Assembly (NCBI RefSeq): GCF_900105985.1
Contig: NZ_FNUB01000005.1
Span: forward strand, 372,001-436,000
Direction: 5' to 3'
Length of the DNA: 64,000 nucleotides
Source of the DNA: Tenacibaculum sp. MAR_2010_89
GTDB lineage: Bacteria > Bacteroidota > Bacteroidia > Flavobacteriales > Flavobacteriaceae
The notes under the pieces were generated by a model, which did not search any database, was not told the DNA's origin, and saw only the letters and a program-made list of their open reading frames with translations. This document shows, one piece after another, positions 63,327-64,000 of the stretch. Every line of letters begins with the position of its first letter. Positions within the stretch are counted from its first letter, which is position 1. The translations under genes were made by a program, and so were the position numbers.

Positions 63327-64000
63327 ATGAACTGGGAGCAATTACTATCGTTAAAACGATTTGGAGATACACAAAAACGTGAGAGAGCTAAACAAGATGA
63401 AACTCGTTTAGGATTTGAAGTAGATTTTGATAGAATTATATTTTCATCAGCTTTTAGAAGTTTACAAGATAAAACCCAGGTAATTCCATTATCAAAAACC
63501 GATTTTGTACATACCCGTTTAACGCATAGTTTAGAAGTATCTGTTGTTGGTCGTACATTAGGTAGAAGAGTAGGAAAGGAGCTGTTAAAGCGTCATCCTA
63601 AATTAGTAGAATTAGGATATACCTTTAACGATTTTGGTGCCATCGTTGCTGGGGCTTCTGTAATGCATGATATTGGAAATCCGCCTTTTGGTCATTCAGG
63701 AGAAAAAGCGATAGGAGAATATTTTAAAACAGGAAAAGGACTTCAATATAAAGAAGAGTTAACTGCTTTAGAGTATCAAGATTTAATAGACTTTGAGGGA
63801 AATGCAAACGGTTTAAAAATTTTAACGGAGAGTAGAGATGGTGTTGAGGGTGGTTTACGATTGTCGTATGCTACACTAGGAGCTTTTATTAAGTACCCTA
63901 AAGAGAGTTTACCTAAAAAGCCAACCAAACATATAGTAGATAAGAAATATGGCTTCTTTCAGTCGGAAAAGACTGCTTTTCAAGATTTGGTTGAAGATTT
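63327..64000 (+). CDS. dgt: deoxyguanosinetriphosphate triphosphohydrolase (dGTPase), 5' part
   Basis: The frame is open from two adjacent ATG codons (63324 and 63327) to the window edge; I choose the second because MNWEQLLSLKRFGD is the common N-terminus. The HD-domain motifs are present: RIIFSSAFRSLQDKTQVIP, HTRLTHSLEVSVVGR (first His) and VMHDIGNPPFGHSGEKA (HD pair and second His). Dgt hydrolyses dGTP to deoxyguanosine and triphosphate. About 225 residues are visible of an expected 440 or so. Location after nrdA/nrdB fits a role in balancing dNTP pools. Confidence 0.93.
   Translation, partial: MNWEQLLSLKRFGDTQKRERAKQDETRLGFEVDFDRIIFSSAFRSLQDKTQVIPLSKTDFVHTRLTHSLEVSVVGRTLGRRVGKELLKRHPKLVELGYTFNDFGAIVAGASVMHDIGNPPFGHSGEKAIGEYFKTGKGLQYKEELTALEYQDLIDFEGNANGLKILTESRDGVEGGLRLSYATLGAFIKYPKESLPKKPTKHIVDKKYGFFQSEKTAFQDLVED

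Noticed and set aside
1..64000. tRNA, rRNA, tmRNA or other structural RNA genes, and a replication origin
   Set aside because: I read the intergenic gaps for tRNA-like cloverleaf sequence, rRNA-like blocks and DnaA-box clusters and saw none, although a covariance-model search would be decisive.

Overview
The window is about two thirds A+T and reads as chromosome of a flavobacterium, most likely a marine Flavobacteriaceae member close to Tenacibaculum or Polaribacter (inferred from gene families and style, not from a database search). Supporting signs are type IX secretion (T9SS) C-terminal sorting domains on large secreted proteins, many Bacteroidetes-type lipoproteins, promoters with the Bacteroidetes -7 element TAnnTTTG, almost no Shine-Dalgarno sequences, and flavobacterial families such as DUF4292, DUF6503 and a CCDC81-type HU plus SPOR protein. 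I see no rRNA, tRNA, CRISPR array, transposase, integrase or phage gene.

Layout. 1-2.7 kb: start of a membrane protein on the minus strand, a YceI-like protein, two small secreted proteins, an unusual lipoyl-like protein without the modifiable lysine, and a tiny membrane protein. 2.8-8.8 kb: mfd, a Crp/Fnr-type regulator, a LysE exporter, a YdjM-type membrane protein and an EamA transporter. 8.9-15.9 kb: an outer-membrane beta-barrel candidate, a DUF6503 lipoprotein gene cut by one in-frame stop, a conserved protein with kinase-like motifs, a PKD lipoprotein, dprA, the HU/SPOR protein and an acyl-CoA thioesterase. 16-22.7 kb, all minus strand: AI-2E-type permease, EnvC-like amidase activator, DUF4292 lipoprotein, TPR protein, sugar nucleotidyltransferase and a double ABC ATPase.

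22.9-40.2 kb is the most distinctive region: five consecutive giant secreted proteins (two M43 metalloproteases, an M4 metalloprotease, a subtilase and a beta-propeller protein). All carry FN3 and GEVED modules and a T9SS type A tail. Modules are nearly identical in DNA between neighbours (one 708-bp block differs at four synonymous sites), the genes share promoter and leader sequences, and each is followed by a hairpin terminator. A sixth secreted protease (M4 with two chitin-binding-like modules) lies at 44.9-48.0 kb, next to an AraC-type membrane regulator. Together these look like an exported degradative set for protein-rich and perhaps chitinous material.

40.5-64 kb holds mostly housekeeping and metabolism: an ABC-F ATPase, an asparaginase-like lipoprotein, an ALDH7-type dehydrogenase, a FAD oxidoreductase coupled to a GreA-like protein, a PotA-like ATPase, an ECF sigma factor with a membrane protein and a cysteine-less HMA-like protein, lipoprotein peptidases of families M13 and S9, thioredoxin, class Ia ribonucleotide reductase (nrdB, nrdA), and the start of a dGTPase gene cut by the window edge.
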